Shown piece by piece: positions 1 through 11,030 of a stretch of 64,000 bases of DNA. The first letter of the stretch is position 1. Each line of letters starts with the position of its first letter. The notes below the pieces were generated by a model. It was not told the origin of the DNA, did not search any database, and worked only from the letters and a program-made list of their open reading frames with translations. The position numbers were made by a program, and so were the translations under genes. The stretch is from Bacteroidota bacterium (GTDB lineage Bacteria; Bacteroidota; Bacteroidia; Bacteroidales; Cfx3-03): contig JACAUB010000001.1 of NCBI GenBank assembly GCA_013390605.1, positions 128,077 through 192,076 on the forward strand, in the 5' to 3' direction.

Positions 1-91
1 TAAGATAAAAATTTAATAAAAATAATTAAAGTATATATGTAAAACATTATAAAAAATAAACATTCAAATGAATAGATGTAAAATACAAATA

Positions 92-126
92 AAAAGCCCT
101 AAGTGAATAAGCACCAAGAGCCTTTT
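92..126 (-). terminator. weak terminator-like inverted repeat
   Basis: An A-rich arm and a T-rich arm (AAAAAGCCCT ... AGAGCCTTTTT) flank a short spacer about 80 bp beyond the end of the minus-strand acyltransferase. The stem has mismatches, so this is only a plausible terminator for that gene. The rest of positions 1-207 shows no gene. Confidence 0.35.
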
Positions 127-207
127 TGAATATTGAAATATAGATTATAAATGGACAAAGGAATAAAGATAGAGAAATGTGATAAAACTACAGATCTTTA
201 TTCGGCT

Positions 208-1344
208 TTACATAACAAGACTGCGTGTTAGACTAAACTTGCTCAGCACCCATACGATAGGATATGTAATACAGAATGTCGAGATTGCTAATATTGGTAT
301 TTTTAAGAAGGGTGGGAATCCTATATTTTCAATGATAAAATCGAATGATAATTGAAGGAAAAAGAAATGGCAAAGGTAAATACCAAAAGTTAGTGACGCT
401 ATTTTGGTAAGCATTGGAGATACATTTATCCTGATCTTTTGCACTACAATGAAAACGGCATAGGTCATCATAAAAACATTGATGCCGGTAAAGTACCAAA
501 CGATTTCAAGGTTTGCAGGAACGGTCGGATAATATTTTTGCATGAGAACAAAACCTACTGAAGTGATAGTATATCCAGCTAAGAAAAGAGGAATGGCAAT
601 GGATAAAGTTTTTTTCATGCTCCACTGTAGTGGAAACTTAACTAAATAAAAAGCCAATACAAGATATCCTATAAAGCCTGAAGCGTAATAGAATGTGCCG
701 TTTGGGTTCCAGTCACAAATACCCAACAGTCCCATATTTCCATAAACTCCAGCATATCCTAACGCTGGTGCAACGAATTTAATATAAGGTAGAAATAGTG
801 AGATTCCCCAAATCCAAAGAAAACGTTTGATGTCTTTCTGCTTCGCATTTTCAAGCCACGAGCTAATAATTGGCATAATAAAATAAAGCCCAATGAGCAT
901 ATATAAGTACCATAGGGGAGTGACGTCGTAATTAAAATTGAAAATGAAGGTATAGAATTTAGTGAGCGTTGCAGCTAATGTGTGCTCTTCCTTTACAATA
1001 TTCAGATTTGTTGTCGTTCCTCCGATATTGAAATATAGATAATAGAGTATTGGTAAAGCAAACGACCAGAAAACGAGTGGAATGATTATTCTTTTAATAC
1101 GTCGGCTATAAAATGTAGACATTTCCAATTTTATGGGTAGTAACAAAACTCCCGACATCATTACAAATAATGGCACACAGGGTCTAACAAAGCTGCCCCA
1201 AAATGTCCCCGACAAAAAAGCCAGGTAGTTATTATTACCTTGTGCAACAAAAGGATCGCAACTATGAGATAATAAAACAAAGAGACAAGCAATTATTCGT
1301 AATAAGTCAATCCATGCGATGTGTTCGTTTCTAATTTTTTCCAT
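208..1344 (-). CDS. acyltransferase 3 family membrane protein
   Basis: A 378-aa polytopic membrane protein of the acyltransferase-3 (OafA/WecH-like) family, which transfers O-acyl groups such as acetyl onto surface sugars at the cytoplasmic membrane. The N-terminus has the family layout: a charged stretch, then WIDLLRIIACLFVLLSH, whose His about 27 residues in matches the conserved catalytic His. RRIKRIIIPLVFWS around residues 82-95 is the typical basic loop and second-helix signature. About ten hydrophobic segments follow to the C-terminus. It stands alone on the minus strand, divergent from the sphingolipid cassette. Substrate cannot be told; a role in lipopolysaccharide or capsule modification is inference. 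The family call is firm. Confidence 0.85.
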   Translation of the reverse strand: MEKIRNEHIAWIDLLRIIACLFVLLSHSCDPFVAQGNNNYLAFLSGTFWGSFVRPCVPLFVMMSGVLLLPIKLEMSTFYSRRIKRIIIPLVFWSFALPILYYLYFNIGGTTTNLNIVKEEHTLAATLTKFYTFIFNFNYDVTPLWYLYMLIGLYFIMPIISSWLENAKQKDIKRFLWIWGISLFLPYIKFVAPALGYAGVYGNMGLLGICDWNPNGTFYYASGFIGYLVLAFYLVKFPLQWSMKKTLSIAIPLFLAGYTITSVGFVLMQKYYPTVPANLEIVWYFTGINVFMMTYAVFIVVQKIRINVSPMLTKIASLTFGIYLCHFFFLQLSFDFIIENIGFPPFLKIPILAISTFCITYPIVWVLSKFSLTRSLVM

Positions 1345-1741
1345 TTAATATTTTTTTAAAATTATATTTTCGAAAATCGTATTAGGGTTAAAGAATAGGT
1401 AAATTTAAAAATGTTTTTATTTGAGTTTGTTTTTTTGTTGCAGCTTTTTTTGAATAACTTCAATAAAGAACAAACGTTAAAAAAAACAGGGTGATATTGG
1501 GAAGGTATTTGCTACTTGATTGTAATCATTAAAGTACTGTTTGTCGCATTTTTAGCGAATTAACAGGTTGTAATGATGAAACAATTTCAATATTAAGACT
1601 ATAACTCATTAACATTGCGTAAAAAAATTGTTATATTATCATTAATTAACAGTTAACTAATATGGTCTAGCGCTTCAATTATATTAGTGCTATGAAAATT
1701 CAAAAAACTTTTACACCTTTATTCCCTCAAATAATTCAAGC
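1345..1741. other. divergent intergenic region, no gene seen
   Basis: A 397-bp AT-rich region between the divergent acyltransferase and GNAT genes, so it must hold promoters for both. I see no clean TAnnTTTG for either. An ATG at 1693 opens a 24-codon frame that overlaps the start of the GNAT gene and ends near 1767; it may be an upstream leader peptide or chance. Confidence 0.5.
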
Positions 1742-2866
1742 ATGGGTGTTGAAATCAGGGAGGTAAAAACGAGGCAGGACTTGAAGCTATTTATAAACTT
1801 ACCTGCAAAGATTCATAAAGATCACACTAATTGGGTTCCTCCAATTTATATGGATGACTGGGCCTTTTTTGATTCCAAGAAAAACAAATCGTTTTCGTAT
1901 TGTGATACTATTTTATTATTGGCTTTTAAAGATGACAAAGCTGTTGGAAGAATAATGGGTATCATTAATCGCCGCTATAACGAGATGCATAATGAAAAAG
2001 ACGGTCGCTTTTGTTTTATGGAAACATGGAATGATGAAGAGGTGTTTAATTCGTTGATTTCGTATATAGAGAATTGGGTTAAAGAAAAAGGAATGATAAA
2101 CCTTGTTGGCCCTCTCGGTTTTTCAGATAAAGACCCGCAAGGTTTTTTGATTGACGGTTTTGATGCCCCAATGGTAATAGCGGCAAATGGTAATTTTCCA
2201 TATATGCCTCAATTACTTGAGAAAATCGGATATGATAAAAAGGTAGATTGTGTAGTATACAAGGTAGATATTCCCGATAAAATTCCGGAAATCTATACTA
2301 AAATCTATGATCGTGTAATCAGCCGAGGTAAAATTAAAGTGCTTGAATTCACAAAAAGAAGTCAAATAAAACCACTTATCCGACCCATTTTTACGCTTTT
2401 AAACGAAACGTTTAAAGATATTTATGCATTTGCACCTTTTGAGATAAGCGAAATGGACGACTTTGCTAATCGCTATCTTTTATTAATGGATCCTAGTTTT
2501 ATAAAAATTGTTACCAATAATGAAGGAGAGATTATCGCCTTTTTTATAGCAATGCCAGATATTAGCAAAGGTATTGTTGCATCGAAAGGAAAGATACTTC
2601 CCTTTGGTATTTTGCAAATATTTAGGGCCCAGAAGAAAACTAAACAGCTTAATTTGTTGTTAGGAGGAGTAAAGGAAGAATACAGAGGTTCGGGCGTTGA
2701 TGTGGTAATGGGCGTGAAAATGTTTGAAACGGCAATAAAACGGGGCATGGAATACATGGACACGCATCTTGAGTTGGAAGACAATGTGAAAATGAATGCG
2801 GAATTCAAATTCATGGGAAAAACTATTTATAAGCGCTACCGGATTTATAATAAGCAAATTAACTAA
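1742..2866 (+). CDS. GNAT-like acyltransferase, candidate ceramide synthase
   Basis: A 374-aa soluble protein with the fold signature of large GNAT-like N-acyltransferases: an N-terminal IREVKTRQDLKLFINLP segment, a PLGFSDKDPQG motif near residue 125, and a C-terminal acyltransferase half with GGVKEEYRGSGVDVVMG (about 310-326), resembling the GNAT acyl-CoA-binding loop. It lies about 120 bp upstream of serine palmitoyltransferase on the same strand, with a sphingoid-base-type reductase after that. Bacterial ceramide synthases known from Caulobacter are GNAT-like acyltransferases, so N-acylation of the sphingoid base is the natural guess; that step is inference from context. Spacing suggests cotranscription, although the next gene also has its own promoter. 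Confidence 0.6.
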   Translation: MGVEIREVKTRQDLKLFINLPAKIHKDHTNWVPPIYMDDWAFFDSKKNKSFSYCDTILLLAFKDDKAVGRIMGIINRRYNEMHNEKDGRFCFMETWNDEEVFNSLISYIENWVKEKGMINLVGPLGFSDKDPQGFLIDGFDAPMVIAANGNFPYMPQLLEKIGYDKKVDCVVYKVDIPDKIPEIYTKIYDRVISRGKIKVLEFTKRSQIKPLIRPIFTLLNETFKDIYAFAPFEISEMDDFANRYLLLMDPSFIKIVTNNEGEIIAFFIAMPDISKGIVASKGKILPFGILQIFRAQKKTKQLNLLLGGVKEEYRGSGVDVVMGVKMFETAIKRGMEYMDTHLELEDNVKMNAEFKFMGKTIYKRYRIYNKQIN

Positions 2867-2953
2867 ATCAAGAATTAACAAGGTTTTTAACAAATTCTAA
2901 AAAATATTTCTTATAGATTTATTTTTTGGTGCTCAGTTAAAATACCAAATGAT

Positions 2954-2961
2954 TAACTTTG
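2954..2961 (+). promoter_or_regulatory. TAnnTTTG promoter of spt
   Basis: TAACTTTG matches the Bacteroidota -7 element. The expected transcription start near 2966 gives a leader of about 25 nt to the spt ATG at 2991. Confidence 0.6.
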
Positions 2962-2990
2962 GACAATTGAATTTAAATATTATCAAATAA

Positions 2991-4205
<1,215 letters not shown>

Positions 4206-4220
4206 CATATTTATTGTTGT

Positions 4221-5027
4221 ATGAAACAAGTAGTTTTTATTACTGGTATATCATCTGGTTTTGGAAACAGAATCGCGGTATTGTTGTCTTCAAAAGGCTA
4301 CAGCGTTTATGGTACAAGTAGAAAAGATGTTATAGTTGGAAGTGCTATTACTGTTTTAAAAGCTGATGTCACGGATGCTGATTCTATCAAATCAGCAGTT
4401 GAGAAAGTGATTCAGAAAGAAGGCCATATTGATATCTTGATCAATAATGCCGGTATGGGTATATCAGGCGCTATAGAAGATTTCTCATTGGAAGATATCA
4501 AATTACAGATGGGAACGAATGTAATGGGGGTTGTTAATACTATTCAAGCGATATTGCCCTCCATGCGTAGTAGGAAGAAAGGACTGATTATGAATGTCAG
4601 TTCTATTGGTGGACTAATGGGGCTTCCTTTTCAGGGATTTTATTCTGCAAGTAAATATGCAGTTGAAGGTCTTAGCGAGGCTCTTCGAATGGAGCTAAAA
4701 GAATTTAATATTAAGGTCGTTGTAATTGAACCCGGTGACTTCTCAACAAACTTTACCGCTAATCGTAAATTTGTTGCTAATGCTACAACAACGAGTGCTT
4801 ACAAGCACCAATTTGTCAAATCAATAGCGGCCATTGAAAAAGATGAAAATGGTGGATTATCTCCTGATTTTCTTGCCAAGAAGGTTTGCAAAATCATTGA
4901 ATCAAAAAATCCTTATCACCGTTACATCATTTCTACATTGGAACAGAAATTTGCTGTTGTATTAAAAGCGATTCTTCCTGATTCATTATTCTTTAAAATC
5001 CTCGCGTCGCATTACGGTATAAAATAA
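4221..5027 (+). CDS. short-chain dehydrogenase, probable 3-ketosphinganine reductase
   Basis: A 268-aa classical short-chain dehydrogenase/reductase. The N-terminal TGISSGFG (8-15) is the cofactor glycine motif, followed by TSRKD with an Arg that suits NADPH; NNAG is at 75-78, the structural Asn at 100, catalytic Ser near 127-128, and YSASK gives Y141 and K145. It starts 15 bp after spt, so the two are almost surely cotranscribed. The product of Spt, a 3-keto sphingoid base, needs an NADPH-dependent reductase of this family; a Bacteroides enzyme with this activity is known. The substrate assignment rests on context; the SDR family call is certain. Confidence 0.7.
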   Translation: MKQVVFITGISSGFGNRIAVLLSSKGYSVYGTSRKDVIVGSAITVLKADVTDADSIKSAVEKVIQKEGHIDILINNAGMGISGAIEDFSLEDIKLQMGTNVMGVVNTIQAILPSMRSRKKGLIMNVSSIGGLMGLPFQGFYSASKYAVEGLSEALRMELKEFNIKVVVIEPGDFSTNFTANRKFVANATTTSAYKHQFVKSIAAIEKDENGGLSPDFLAKKVCKIIESKNPYHRYIISTLEQKFAVVLKAILPDSLFFKILASHYGIK

Positions 5028-5260
5028 GATTCGGCTTGTATGACTAATTACTGCTGAGTGACTATTTTATTTTTTATATCTTTTCTCGTGAAAAGGTTAG
5101 TTCTTAAAAAAGACTGCCGTTTTTCCTTGATTTTTTATGATGTTATTTTGTTAGAAGGCATCTCTAGGATTTGTCTTTGGAAAAGTTGTGGCAAATTGTG
5201 AAAATAAGGATAAATATTCACTGAGATTTACCGGAAGATTATATGAAGGCAAAAAAACAT

Positions 5261-5268
5261 TAATTTTG
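5261..5268 (+). promoter_or_regulatory. TAnnTTTG promoter of the M28 peptidase gene
   Basis: TAATTTTG lies 35 bp before the ATG at 5304. The open frame could begin at a GTG at 5268, but that GTG is inside this promoter, which argues for the ATG start. Confidence 0.6.
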
Positions 5269-5303
5269 TGCCGTTCAACTCTTTATTTAAAATCCGGCAC
5301 CGT

Positions 5304-7055
5304 ATGAGAACTCAAAAAAGTTTATTATTGATGATTAGTTATGTGCTAATCGTTAGTGCATCGCTATTTAATATTGCTAATGCTCAGCAATATAGTCAGA
5401 TTGATTCTGTAAAGAAGCATATTTACTATTTAGCAAGTGAGGAGTTGGCCGGACGCAAACCTGGTACACCCGGTATAGAAAAGGCTGCGGCCTATATTAG
5501 TGCTCAATTCAAAAATATTGGTGTTAAACCATTTAATAATACATATCTTCAGCCATTTAAGTTGTTAGTTGGTGCTCAACTTGCAGACGTAAATTCGCTT
5601 TCTATTGATGGAAAAGAGTTAAAACTTGGAAAGGACTATATTCCGGTTGATATTACAGGTACTGGAAAGGCAGAAGGTGATATTGTATTTGTAGGTTATG
5701 GACTTGATAAAACCTCTGGGAGAATTAGTTATGATAATATTGATGTAAAAGGGAAATGGGTGATGGCTATCAGAGGGAGTATGGATCCAGCCGATAGATC
5801 AGCCAGAGCAATGTTAATGGGCGATTATGCTAAAGCAATGACTGCTGCTGATAAAGGTGCCATTGGTATTATTCTGGTTAATCCTTCATGGAATAGCGAA
5901 GATAATATGGATGCGAAAGTATCACTTAACCGATCAATGGGTAACGTAAAGATTCCAGTGCTAAAGGTGTCGACTAAAATTGCTTTAAAAGTGATCAATC
6001 AGTCCGCTGATTTTATTAAGAAATTTCCGGTTGATAATGAGCCAGCCTCTTTTGAAACTAAGTCAAAAGTAATTGCTGAAGTGAATGTGAAAATGATTTA
6101 TCAGAACACAAACAATATAGTTGGATTTATTGAAGGGTCTGATCCAGTGTTGAAGAATGAATATATTGTTGTTGGTGGTCATTATGATCATTTAGGAATG
6201 GGTGGAGCCGGGTCTCGTAAACCCGATACTGTAGCAATCCATTATGGTGCTGATGATAATGCTTCTGGAACAGCCGGTGTTATTGAGATGGCTCGGTTGG
6301 TTGAAAAAGCAAAAGGATCATTTGGGAGAAGTTTTGTATTTATTGCCTTTAGTGCAGAAGAAATGGGGTTATTAGGATCACAATATTTTGTTTCGAATCC
6401 TTTAATTTCTCTTTCATCTGTCAAGGGAATGATTAATCTGGATATGATTGGTCGTTTAAAAAATGAACTTACCATAGAAGGTACCGGATCGGCTGCTGAA
6501 AGCGATTCATTGTTAAATATATTAGAAAAGGGCAGGCCTTTTAAAGTAACACATTCGGCAGGCGCTTCTGGAGGATCTGACCATACCTCATTTTATAATA
6601 AGGGGATACCGGTGTTTTTCTTCTTTAGTGGCATGCATTATGATTATCATACTCCAACCGATACTCCTGATAAAATAAATTATAAAGGCGAGGTGGATAT
6701 TTTAAGTATGGCGTATGATTTAGCAAAAGTATTGGGTAATTCGAAACCACTTACCTATAAACAAATTGCAACTCAATTTAATGCCGGAGCCCGAAACTAT
6801 CGCATATCATTAGGTATTATGCCCGATGTAGCTGGAAGCAGAAATGATGGTCTGGAAGTGATGGACGCTCGTAAAGGAGGACCAGCAGAAAGGGCTGGAA
6901 TTAAAAAAGGTGATGTTATCATCTCGATTAATGATAAAGAGGTGAATAATATTACTGATTATATGAGCCGTTTAAATACGCTAAAAAAAGGTGAAAAGGC
7001 AAAGGTTGGCGTGAAAAGGAAAGACGAAAAATTAATTATTGAAGTGCAATTGTAA
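5304..7055 (+). CDS. secreted M28 family zinc metallopeptidase with PDZ domain
   Basis: About 583 aa from the ATG at 5304, with a signal peptide (hydrophobic core then SLFNIANAQQ). A PA-like insert occupies the N-terminal third. The M28 catalytic core follows with all five zinc ligands visible in order: GGHYDH, GADDNASG, SAEEMGLLGS, LDMIGR and YHTPTDTPDK. The last ~90 residues form a PDZ domain (GLEVMDARKGGPAERAGIKKGDVIISIN). M28 enzymes of this shape are aminopeptidases or carboxypeptidases acting outside the inner membrane; the PDZ may position peptides. It stands between the sphingolipid cassette and gtrA, 240 bp from the former, with its own promoter. Exact specificity is not visible. Confidence 0.85.
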   Translation: MRTQKSLLLMISYVLIVSASLFNIANAQQYSQIDSVKKHIYYLASEELAGRKPGTPGIEKAAAYISAQFKNIGVKPFNNTYLQPFKLLVGAQLADVNSLSIDGKELKLGKDYIPVDITGTGKAEGDIVFVGYGLDKTSGRISYDNIDVKGKWVMAIRGSMDPADRSARAMLMGDYAKAMTAADKGAIGIILVNPSWNSEDNMDAKVSLNRSMGNVKIPVLKVSTKIALKVINQSADFIKKFPVDNEPASFETKSKVIAEVNVKMIYQNTNNIVGFIEGSDPVLKNEYIVVGGHYDHLGMGGAGSRKPDTVAIHYGADDNASGTAGVIEMARLVEKAKGSFGRSFVFIAFSAEEMGLLGSQYFVSNPLISLSSVKGMINLDMIGRLKNELTIEGTGSAAESDSLLNILEKGRPFKVTHSAGASGGSDHTSFYNKGIPVFFFFSGMHYDYHTPTDTPDKINYKGEVDILSMAYDLAKVLGNSKPLTYKQIATQFNAGARNYRISLGIMPDVAGSRNDGLEVMDARKGGPAERAGIKKGDVIISINDKEVNNITDYMSRLNTLKKGEKAKVGVKRKDEKLIIEVQL

Positions 7056-7080
7056 GCACAATGAATTCTAAGTAAACAGT

Positions 7081-7479
7081 ATGATTCATTATTTTAGCAG
7101 GCCACTACTCTATAAATTTATTAAGTTTGGAGTTGTTGGGTTTAGTGGAGTTGTGGTCGACTTCGGGATTACCTATCTCTGCAAAGAGTATTTAAAAGCT
7201 CAGAAATATTTAGCGAATGGCATCGGTTTTACCTTTGCTGCAACCAGTAACTATTACTTAAATAGAATCTGGACTTTTCAAAGTCATGATCCTAACATTG
7301 CAATGGAATATACCCGGTTTTTAATTGTTTCGATGATGGGATTGGGTGTCAGTACTTTTGTGATATGGCTATTAAATGGAAAGTTTAAGATGAACTTCTA
7401 CGTGGCAAAACTTTTTGCTATCGGTATGGTCACGGTTTGGAATTTCTTTGTCAATATTCTCTATACTTTTGCAACTTAG
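7081..7479 (+). CDS. GtrA family membrane protein
   Basis: A 132-aa protein with four predicted membrane helices and the GtrA-family hallmarks: FIKFGVVGFSGVVVDFGITYL at the start, and NYYLNRIWTFQS in the second helix pair. GtrA proteins help move lipid-linked sugars (such as polyprenyl-phosphate-glucose) across the membrane or otherwise assist cell-surface polysaccharide synthesis. It begins 25 bp after the peptidase stop and may be cotranscribed. Its last 29 bp overlap the convergent O-antigen-ligase gene. No partner glycosyltransferase is adjacent. Confidence 0.8.
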   Translation: MIHYFSRPLLYKFIKFGVVGFSGVVVDFGITYLCKEYLKAQKYLANGIGFTFAATSNYYLNRIWTFQSHDPNIAMEYTRFLIVSMMGLGVSTFVIWLLNGKFKMNFYVAKLFAIGMVTVWNFFVNILYTFAT

Positions 7480-9088
7480 TCTTAATGGGTTGTGCTATTA
7501 GAAGCAGCCCCATAAAGAAAGCACAAAAGTTTACACCTGCCTGATTGCGGATGGTATCTTCTGTTAGCATGGATACTGTCATGATGAAAAAGAAAGAAGC
7601 GAAGAGGAAATCATGGTATGCGTGTTTATAGAAAAGAAGGCTTAGAAGCCATACGATGAAGAGAAGAATGCCCGAAATGCCAAAGGCTACCCCCATATAT
7701 AGAAACTGATTGTGTGAACTGCCACGATATTTGTTGCTTAGTTTAGAATTCAAGTGTTGATAGGCATCAGAGAAAGCATCTTCAACATCGCCTGTTCCTA
7801 CTCCCATTATCCAATGGTGTTTGATGATATAATATGTTGCTCTATAATATTCGATTCTTTGTAGTTCAGACATACCATTCGCATTGCCGGTTCTCTGATA
7901 TTCATGTAATCGCATAAAAAAATTATCGAAACGAGAAGTTAAGTTGAAAGGCTTTATTAATCCTTCATTTGCTACCCCATTCTCAATATTTCGAATGTCT
8001 TCTTGGCTTAATTGAGCTAATCCCACTGCATCTTTACGGAAATTTTTAGTGTTTAAGTATCTGATAAGGGTTGCTCTCAATTCATTTCCATTTTTATCAA
8101 TGGAAGTGTAGCGTCGTTTACTCCTTTTTTCCCAAGCTGCTTTGAGTTCTTCTTCACAGATATATAATCCAACATATCGTCCGCATTCTATTCCAAATTG
8201 AGTGGTATCATGCCAGTAGGGATTGCCATTTGCAGTCAGCTGTTCTAATGTATGTATTTTAACTGGCGCAATATTTAAATAGTTTTTATTAAACCAGAGT
8301 GCATAATAGACGAGTAGGAGCGGAAGAGAAAACATAAATAATCTGCTGGCTATCTTTATTTCCCGATATCTTGAATGCCATGCAAGATTGTCTATTAGTG
8401 CAAAAAATAATAGTATGAGAAGTACTATTCCTGTAATTGATTTGAGAATAAAGAGAAAAATAATAAACCAAAAAGCAAGAATAAAAAGAAAAATTCTTGT
8501 GGTAACAGATGGTGTCTTTTCTTTTGAAAGGAAAAAGTAGAGTATAACAAGAGCCATACACACATTTAGACTTAATCGGATATGCGACATAAATGGTGAA
8601 AGTTCCCGGGAATCATTAATGGGGTGTGTTAAAAAAATGAAAAAGCTTACAAGAGAACTGGCTAAAACTGCCATACAGTAGATAAGTAGAATATAATGAA
8701 AGTCTTTACGATTAAAGGGTTTAAGCCCAGACAACAGAAGAGGTAATAATAAAAATGGAAGTTTAATTCTAAGTTCTTGGGCAATATAATGGATATTGGT
8801 ACTCCAGAATGATCCAACTAAATAGAGAAAATAGATGGATGTAATGGTTATAGCAATACGGTTGTGAATGAAAAGGATAAGTTTTCCTTGAAGATTATGA
8901 ATAAATTTTAAACTATGAGATATATTTATTGGTGAAGAAAGACTGTTTTTAGATTGAACATTGTTTTCAAATAGCCAGTATAGAAAAAGTAGAAAAATGG
9001 AAGTAGAAAACAGGAAATAAGATAATGGGAGCGATGCAGCCATGAGGCCAACAATAATTGTTGTAGCCGATACCTGCTTTAGCCTCAT
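7451..9088 (-). CDS. O-antigen ligase/polymerase-like membrane protein
   Basis: A 545-aa polytopic protein with about a dozen hydrophobic segments, a large extracytoplasmic loop (about residues 265-430) rich in charged and aromatic residues, and HHWIMGVGTGDVEDAF then SSHNQFLY, which are the signatures of the O-antigen ligase (WaaL/Wzy) family. These enzymes join or polymerise lipid-linked glycans on the outer face of the inner membrane. It lies 23 bp downstream of ctpA on the same strand. A polymerase rather than ligase role cannot be excluded, and no polysaccharide cluster surrounds it. Confidence 0.7.
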   Translation of the reverse strand: MRLKQVSATTIIVGLMAASLPLSYFLFSTSIFLLFLYWLFENNVQSKNSLSSPINISHSLKFIHNLQGKLILFIHNRIAITITSIYFLYLVGSFWSTNIHYIAQELRIKLPFLLLPLLLSGLKPFNRKDFHYILLIYCMAVLASSLVSFFIFLTHPINDSRELSPFMSHIRLSLNVCMALVILYFFLSKEKTPSVTTRIFLFILAFWFIIFLFILKSITGIVLLILLFFALIDNLAWHSRYREIKIASRLFMFSLPLLLVYYALWFNKNYLNIAPVKIHTLEQLTANGNPYWHDTTQFGIECGRYVGLYICEEELKAAWEKRSKRRYTSIDKNGNELRATLIRYLNTKNFRKDAVGLAQLSQEDIRNIENGVANEGLIKPFNLTSRFDNFFMRLHEYQRTGNANGMSELQRIEYYRATYYIIKHHWIMGVGTGDVEDAFSDAYQHLNSKLSNKYRGSSHNQFLYMGVAFGISGILLFIVWLLSLLFYKHAYHDFLFASFFFIMTVSMLTEDTIRNQAGVNFCAFFMGLLLIAQPIKTKLQKYREY

Positions 9089-9111
9089 ATGTCACTTTTT
9101 AAAAAGTTTCA

Positions 9112-10950
9112 TTAGATTGCTGTATGATTAATTCTTAATATAGAAGTAGTTGAAACATTATCATTGATTGAAGTTGTTACACCTTGTGTTGTAGGAGTAT
9201 TGTTATTTTGTGTTGGAGTTATCGTATTAGTTGGTGCAACTAACGGGTCACTTTTTTTTGTTGGGACAGTGCTTTTTGGCTTTAAAAGGGCTGCATATTT
9301 AACTTTATTTAAAAGGGTTTGAGTAGAAGTCTCTATTTCCTTGTCGTAGCTTATAGACGATTCGATACGTCCCTTTTGAAAATAGTAGCGTGAAACAATT
9401 TCTGATTCGAGTACTTCACTGATTTCACTTTTGAATTTGGTAAGATCGGCATTTTTATCACGAATCATCTTATTGGCTAACGTTTCGTATTCTCCTTTTA
9501 TGGCCTCAAAATATTTTTCGCGTTCCGCAAGTCTTTTAAATTCTTCAAGTGCGTGCTCACTACGGGTAGTATATGTATAATCTTTATCCCTAAGGAACTT
9601 TACAAAATCATTGAATTCAGAATCACTAAGTCTGAATTGACTTGGTGATGAGATGGATGAATGTTCTTTTACAAACATATCAGCATAGTCGAATGTTAAT
9701 AAACGCCCTGCAAGTACAGCAACAATATTACTAAAATAGCGAGGGGCAATTTGGATATCCGGATCGATACCTGCTCCATCAAACACTTCACGACCAACCT
9801 TGGTTTTAAAAGGATGTCTTAAAGAGTCAGGTATGACAGGTGATTCTCCATTTGAATCTTTTTTAGAATAATCAATGGCTTGGATGCATCGTCCACTGGG
9901 GGTATAATATTTTGCCACAGTTACTTTGAGCTCGCTGTTATAGCCTACAGGAACAATATTCTGCACTAATCCTTTTCCAAAGGTACGTTGACCTATTATT
10001 ACGCCACGGTCAAGATCTTGAAAGGCTCCTGCTAGGATCTCTGCTGCCGATGCCGTTTCGTCGTCGACTAAAACGGAAACCGGTATGTTTAAATCTACTG
10101 GATTAGATGAGGTATAATACGCATGGTTTTTGTCGGCTAATTTGCCTCTGGTTTCAACAATAAGCTCTCCCTTCTTAACAAACATGCCTACTATATTTAC
10201 CGCTTCGTCGAGTAATCCACCTCCATTACCACGTAAATCAATGACCAATCCTTTTAATGGTTTACCTTCTCTGAGGGATAAGAAAGCTTGTTGGAATTCG
10301 CGATATGAGCCCTCAACAGTAGATGATAACTTGATGTAACCAATATCGTTTTTGAGTAATCCGGAATAAGAAACATTTGGTATGGCAATAGTTTCGCGAG
10401 TTAGAACTAAGTCTATAATTTTGCCAGTGACCAGTTTCTTTACTTTTAATTTTACTGTAGTACCTGCTTGCCCTTTTAAAAGACCGCTAACCTGATCAAC
10501 GATCTTATCGTCAAGTGAATGGTTGTCAATAGCAAGTAGGCGGTCGCCTGCTCTTAAGCCTGCTCTGTGAGCTGGAAATCCTTCATAAGGATCAGAGATG
10601 ACCGTTTCATTATTTTTTTTATGGATTAAGGCCCCAATTCCACCATATTGTCCTTTGGTTAATAAAGCCAGATCTTCTTGTTCGCTTTCGGGTATATAAA
10701 TAGTATAGGGATCTAATGATGTAAGCATTCCATCTATACTTTTGCGAATCAGATCGGTATGCTTTAGCTTTTCAACATAATTAGTGTTTAATTCTTTATA
10801 AAGGTTGAAATAAATTTCCAAATTCTTGAGTATGTCAAAGTTTTCGGGATTTGAATTCTTGCCTGTGCCTGAATTTTGGTCCGCATTTTGAGCCTGAATA
10901 GTTAGTGAAAAGAGTATACTTAAGATAAGAATAGCTGATTTCTTCAACAT
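9112..10950 (-). CDS. ctpA: S41 family C-terminal processing peptidase
   Basis: About 612 aa from the second ATG; the first lies only three codons earlier. The signal peptide (AILILSILFSLTIQAQ) sends it to the periplasm. A PDZ domain (about 95-185, GGIGALIHKKN ... GLRAGDRLLAI) precedes the S41 protease core: DLRGNGGGLLDEAV, ETASAAEIL with the catalytic Ser304, and FGKGLVQ with Lys329 (numbering from the first ATG); the 25-residue Ser-Lys spacing is as expected of Ctp/Prc enzymes. The C-terminal ~60 residues are a low-complexity Thr/Pro/Asn tail, longer than usual. Such proteases trim or degrade envelope proteins by the C-terminus. It sits in line with rnpA and yidD. Confidence 0.88.
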   Translation of the reverse strand: MLKKSAILILSILFSLTIQAQNADQNSGTGKNSNPENFDILKNLEIYFNLYKELNTNYVEKLKHTDLIRKSIDGMLTSLDPYTIYIPESEQEDLALLTKGQYGGIGALIHKKNNETVISDPYEGFPAHRAGLRAGDRLLAIDNHSLDDKIVDQVSGLLKGQAGTTVKLKVKKLVTGKIIDLVLTRETIAIPNVSYSGLLKNDIGYIKLSSTVEGSYREFQQAFLSLREGKPLKGLVIDLRGNGGGLLDEAVNIVGMFVKKGELIVETRGKLADKNHAYYTSSNPVDLNIPVSVLVDDETASAAEILAGAFQDLDRGVIIGQRTFGKGLVQNIVPVGYNSELKVTVAKYYTPSGRCIQAIDYSKKDSNGESPVIPDSLRHPFKTKVGREVFDGAGIDPDIQIAPRYFSNIVAVLAGRLLTFDYADMFVKEHSSISSPSQFRLSDSEFNDFVKFLRDKDYTYTTRSEHALEEFKRLAEREKYFEAIKGEYETLANKMIRDKNADLTKFKSEISEVLESEIVSRYYFQKGRIESSISYDKEIETSTQTLLNKVKYAALLKPKSTVPTKKSDPLVAPTNTITPTQNNNTPTTQGVTTSINDNVSTTSILRINHTAI

Positions 10951-11030
10951 AATGGTCAATTTTTATGATTTAAATAATAGTTGATGTAGCTTTCGTGGAA
11001 AAACAGGAGGCTAAAGTAATAAAAATTATT

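Noticed and set aside
2473..2814. Minus-strand open frame inside the GNAT-like gene
   Set aside because: It is antisense to a clearly conserved gene, has no promoter and no family resemblance.
7451..7479. Frameshift at the gtrA/O-antigen-ligase junction
   Set aside because: Both genes end naturally; the 29-bp overlap is a normal convergent tail overlap.
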